Of a DNA stretch of 64,000 nt, positions 61,892 to 64,000 are shown one piece after another (positions within the stretch are counted from its first letter, which is position 1; each line of letters starts with the position of its first letter). The notes under the pieces were generated by a model. The model saw only the letters and a list, made by a program, of their open reading frames with translations, was not told where the DNA came from and searched no databases. Origin of the DNA: CBDCVA01 sp965222935 [NCBI: Candidatus Latescibacterota bacterium] (GTDB lineage: Bacteria; Latescibacterota; CBDCVA01). Both the position numbers and the translations under genes were made by a program. Where the stretch lies: NCBI GenBank assembly GCA_965222935.1, contig CBDCVA010000001.1:682001-746000 (forward strand), read 5' to 3'.

Positions 61892-62197
61892 ATGCCGACG
61901 TACGAATACCAATGCGATCCATGTGGACATCAGTTTGAGGCCTACCAATCGATCACTGCACCTCCGCTCGAGACTTGCCCCCGTTGCGGTGGACGGGTGC
62001 GGCGACTGATTAGTGCGGGCGCTGGCTTCCTGTTCAAGGGGTCCGGTTTTTACAGCACGGACTACCGTAGTGACAGTTACAAGAAGGCGGCGGCTAGCGA
62101 GAAGAATGCTGATTCCGGGGACAAGGCCGCGACCGACTCGAAAAGCTCGGGCGGCGGCGAGAGCAAAGGTAGCTCTAAGACTTCGGGTGACGAATAG
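61892..62197 (+). CDS. FmdB-family zinc-ribbon protein
   Basis: A 101-residue protein. The N-terminal half is a zinc ribbon (MPTYEYQCDPCGHQFE, then CPRCGG) typical of the FmdB regulatory family. The segment GFLFKGSGFYSTDYRS is also family-specific. The last 40 residues are a low-complexity Ser/Gly/Lys/Asp tail. Function is not established; it may regulate or bind nucleic acid. The ATG follows GGGAGAG, 20 nt after the activator gene. Confidence 0.9.
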   Translation: MPTYEYQCDPCGHQFEAYQSITAPPLETCPRCGGRVRRLISAGAGFLFKGSGFYSTDYRSDSYKKAAASEKNADSGDKAATDSKSSGGGESKGSSKTSGDE

Positions 62198-62289
62198 CCG
62201 GTCGCCGTGAACGACTTCGGGTTTTAGAATCTTGGAACTTCGCGGTTAGGCGTTCAGTTTAAGTTGGCGGTGTTTCAAGGAGCCGCAAA

Positions 62290-62817
62290 GTGAAAGGTTT
62301 ATGCAGACGGCGATGGGGCCCATTGGCGTGGGCCGCATGGGGGGCGTGGCTCTTAAGCGGGTGCGGGAGCGACTCCGCCGATGAGTTGTATCACCTTGGT
62401 ATGGAGGCGTCGCAGGACACGTCACGCTATGCGGAAGCGGAGGCGTACTTCGAGGGCCTGCTGAGGCGCTATCCGCGGGATGGGCGATGCACGCGCGCGC
62501 TCTTTCTCGCGGCGCAGATGGATGTCGAGCGCGGCCGCTACGAGAAGGCGATCGACCGCTACGACCGCATCCTCCGCGACTATCCCGATCCTGAGATCTG
62601 CGATAAAGCTCAGTTCATGATCGGATACACCTACGCCGAACACCTGGCCCAATACGACGTAGCTCAGGATGCTTTCGCCGCCGTGATCGACAGCTATCCA
62701 GGCAGTGACCTCGTTGATGACGCTCGATGGATGATCGAAAACATGGGTAAGAGTCCTGAGGAGCTGGGCCTTTTCGACGGTGCGCACGCGCAGTCGGTGG
62801 ACTCGGCTGACCAGTGA
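62290..62817 (+). CDS. TPR lipoprotein (BamD/YbgF-like)
   Basis: A 175-residue protein with a lipoprotein signal ending in LLSGC and about three TPR-like repeats (YAEAEAYFEGLLRRYPRD, YEKAIDRYDRILRDYPD, YDVAQDAFAAVIDSYPGSDL). It is shorter than BamD (about 240), so an assembly or scaffold role at the outer membrane is possible but not proven. GTG 62290 follows AAGGAG. It overlaps the next small gene by 4 nt. Confidence 0.85.
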   Translation: MKGLCRRRWGPLAWAAWGAWLLSGCGSDSADELYHLGMEASQDTSRYAEAEAYFEGLLRRYPRDGRCTRALFLAAQMDVERGRYEKAIDRYDRILRDYPDPEICDKAQFMIGYTYAEHLAQYDVAQDAFAAVIDSYPGSDLVDDARWMIENMGKSPEELGLFDGAHAQSVDSADQ

Positions 62818-63026
62818 AGCCCGTCATGAGCGGCTACTCCCTTCACGCGGAGACGCAGCCCTGGGGTAAAGCGGTCTATCGCCTGGCACGGGTGACGAAC
62901 CCCAGCACCTGTCTCACACTGTTGATTGCGGCTGGCTTGTTCGCGATCCCAACTTTCGTCACTCGCGATGGCCCTGCGGCGGGGGTCAGTTCCTCGTCGT
63001 CGTTCGGGAGGGATGCCCGTGATTGA
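62814..63026 (+). CDS. Small single-pass membrane protein (70 residues)
   Basis: GTG 62814 overlaps the lipoprotein stop by 4 nt, and the frame ends 14 nt inside the following ABC gene. It has a hydrophilic N-terminus, one hydrophobic segment (about 31-49; TCLTLLIAAGLFAIPTFV) and a Ser-rich tail. It may be a minor subunit of the adjacent exporter, or only a linking frame. No family recognised. Confidence 0.45.
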   Translation: MKPVMSGYSLHAETQPWGKAVYRLARVTNPSTCLTLLIAAGLFAIPTFVTRDGPAAGVSSSSSFGRDARD

Positions 63027-63966
63027 GGTCGAACATCTGACTAAGCTCTACCAAACGACACGAGCGGTTGACGACGTCAGCTTCAGCGTCGACAAGGGTG
63101 AAATACTTGGCTTTCTGGGGCCCAATGGCGCCGGCAAAACGACAACCATGCGGATCCTGACCTGCTACCTCTCGGCCTCCAGCGGGACCGCGAAAGTCGC
63201 CGGCTTCGATGTCTTCGAAGATAGCCGCGAGGTGCGTCGTCGCATCGGTTATATGCCCGAGCATCCTCCCCTCTACAAAGACATGCGCGTGCGTCAATAC
63301 CTCGAGTTCGTCGCCAAGATCAAGGGCATCGATCCGCGCGACCGGGTGCACAGCGTGGCTCGCGCCATGGAGCGGACGAGCGTCACCCATGTTGCGGATA
63401 CCATCGTGAATAAGCTTTCGCGCGGCTATCAGCAGCGCGTGGGGCTAGCCCAAGCCCTGGTGCACGATCCCGAGGTGCTCATCCTCGACGAGCCAACCAT
63501 CGGCCTCGACCCCAAGCAGATCATCGAGGTACGGGAGCTGATCAAGGATCTCGCGGGCGACCACACCATCGTCCTTTCCACGCACATCCTCCCCGAGGCG
63601 AGCATGATCTGCCAGCGGGTCGTCATCATCAATAAGGGGGTGATCGTGGCCGAGGACCGCCCTGAGAACCTCACGCAGAAGCTCAAGAGCTCCGAGCGCG
63701 TCTACGTTGATGTCGAAGGCAAGGGCGACGATGTTGCGGCCACGATACGAGAGCTGCCGCGCGTCACCCGCGTTCAGGTGGAATCAGCGCTAGAGGATCG
63801 GGCGAGTCTGTTGGTCGAGAGCGAGGTGGATGCCGACGTGCGCTCCGACCTGGCCAAGCTCATCGTCGAACGCGGCTACGGGCTCCTGGAGATGCGACCT
63901 GTGGCGATGAGCCTGGAGGAAATCTTCCTGCAGTTGACCACGACCGAGGAGGAGGAGACCGCGTGA
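63013..63966 (+). CDS. ABC-type exporter ATPase (GldA/NatA-like)
   Basis: A 317-residue ABC ATPase with Walker A GPNGAGKT, GYMPEHPPLYKDM (typical of GldA-like proteins), signature LSRGYQQRVGLAQAL and Walker B VLILDEPTIGLDP. A C-terminal domain (about 225-310) resembles that of GldA. ATG 63013 is preceded by GGGAGGG. It overlaps the next gene by 4 nt. GldA-type systems export unknown cargo or serve gliding in Bacteroidota; no gliding genes are seen here. Confidence 0.9.
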   Translation: MPVIEVEHLTKLYQTTRAVDDVSFSVDKGEILGFLGPNGAGKTTTMRILTCYLSASSGTAKVAGFDVFEDSREVRRRIGYMPEHPPLYKDMRVRQYLEFVAKIKGIDPRDRVHSVARAMERTSVTHVADTIVNKLSRGYQQRVGLAQALVHDPEVLILDEPTIGLDPKQIIEVRELIKDLAGDHTIVLSTHILPEASMICQRVVIINKGVIVAEDRPENLTQKLKSSERVYVDVEGKGDDVAATIRELPRVTRVQVESALEDRASLLVESEVDADVRSDLAKLIVERGYGLLEMRPVAMSLEEIFLQLTTTEEEETA

Positions 63967-64000
63967 GAAACTTCCTGGCCGTCCTGGGCAAGGAATCGCG
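63963..64000 (+). CDS. ABC exporter permease, 5' end only
   Basis: GTG 63963 overlaps the ATPase stop by 4 nt and opens a frame (VRNFLAVLGKES) that runs off the window. This N-terminus is typical of ABC-2 permeases such as GldF (RNFLAVLKKEL type). Only 12 codons are visible, so the call rests on them and on position. Confidence 0.55.
   Translation, partial: MRNFLAVLGKES

Overview
This window is a contiguous, high-GC stretch of bacterial chromosome. Almost every gene lies on the + strand, often with 1-4 nt ATGA/GTGA start-stop overlaps. Only rpsT and the PTS IIA gene are on the - strand. Heptose, O-antigen-type glycan and lipoprotein genes, together with large TPR proteins, point to a diderm (Gram-negative) bacterium. 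The dimeric-type glycyl-tRNA synthetase, threonine-independent CimA, GldA-like ABC exporter and large TPR proteins resemble deep lineages around the FCB group (for example Eisenbacteria, Gemmatimonadota or Latescibacterota). That taxonomic guess is weak because no rRNA is present.

Layout: (1) 1-8360 is housekeeping: the mutS 3' end, mutL, miaA, tRNA-Gly(CCC) with its own promoter, der, a MerR-type regulator and proS. (2) 8361-9306 is a scarred region: a promoter, an 11-bp inverted repeat and a broken ilvD that keeps only its two ends. (3) 9375-22475 is amino-acid biosynthesis: ilvB-ilvN-ilvC-leuA-leuB-cimA (branched chain), argJ, an aspartate-type aminotransferase, hisG-hisC-hisB. (4) 22580-42745 is a 20-kb surface-glycan cluster: glycosyltransferases, nucleotide-sugar epimerase and reductase, DegT aminotransferase, methyltransferase, GmhB-GmhA-HddC for GDP-heptose, acyltransferase, Wzx-type flippase, an alkaline-phosphatase-fold protein beside a nucleotidyltransferase-fold protein, and a YfhO-type membrane protein. 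A lower-GC TIR-like gene of the Cap12/Pycsar type is embedded in it. (5) 42889-48188: proA, ftsB-like, recO, glyS, trkH. (6) rpsT and a PTS IIA gene on the - strand. (7) 49252-54923: a sugar aminotransferase translationally coupled to a complete livKHMGF-type ABC importer. (8) 55039-64000: a membrane protein, a 1235-residue TPR protein, a sigma-54 activator, an FmdB-type zinc ribbon, a TPR lipoprotein, a small membrane protein and a GldA-like ABC exporter that runs off the window.

How it fits together: the Ile/Val/Leu operon is intact except for dihydroxyacid dehydratase, so either a second ilvD lies elsewhere or the organism depends on uptake, for which the Liv importer in the same window is suited. 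The glycan cluster makes modified sugars (amino, acylated, heptose, 6-deoxy), attaches them with at least six glycosyltransferases and exports the product with the flippase. No complete initiating phosphoglycosyltransferase, no heptose-7-phosphate kinase and no recognisable Wzy polymerase was seen. The most unusual items are the ilvD remnant, the foreign-looking TIR-like gene, the phosphatase-fold/nucleotidyltransferase pair, and a GT2 protein fused to only the non-catalytic half of a sugar-phosphate transferase.
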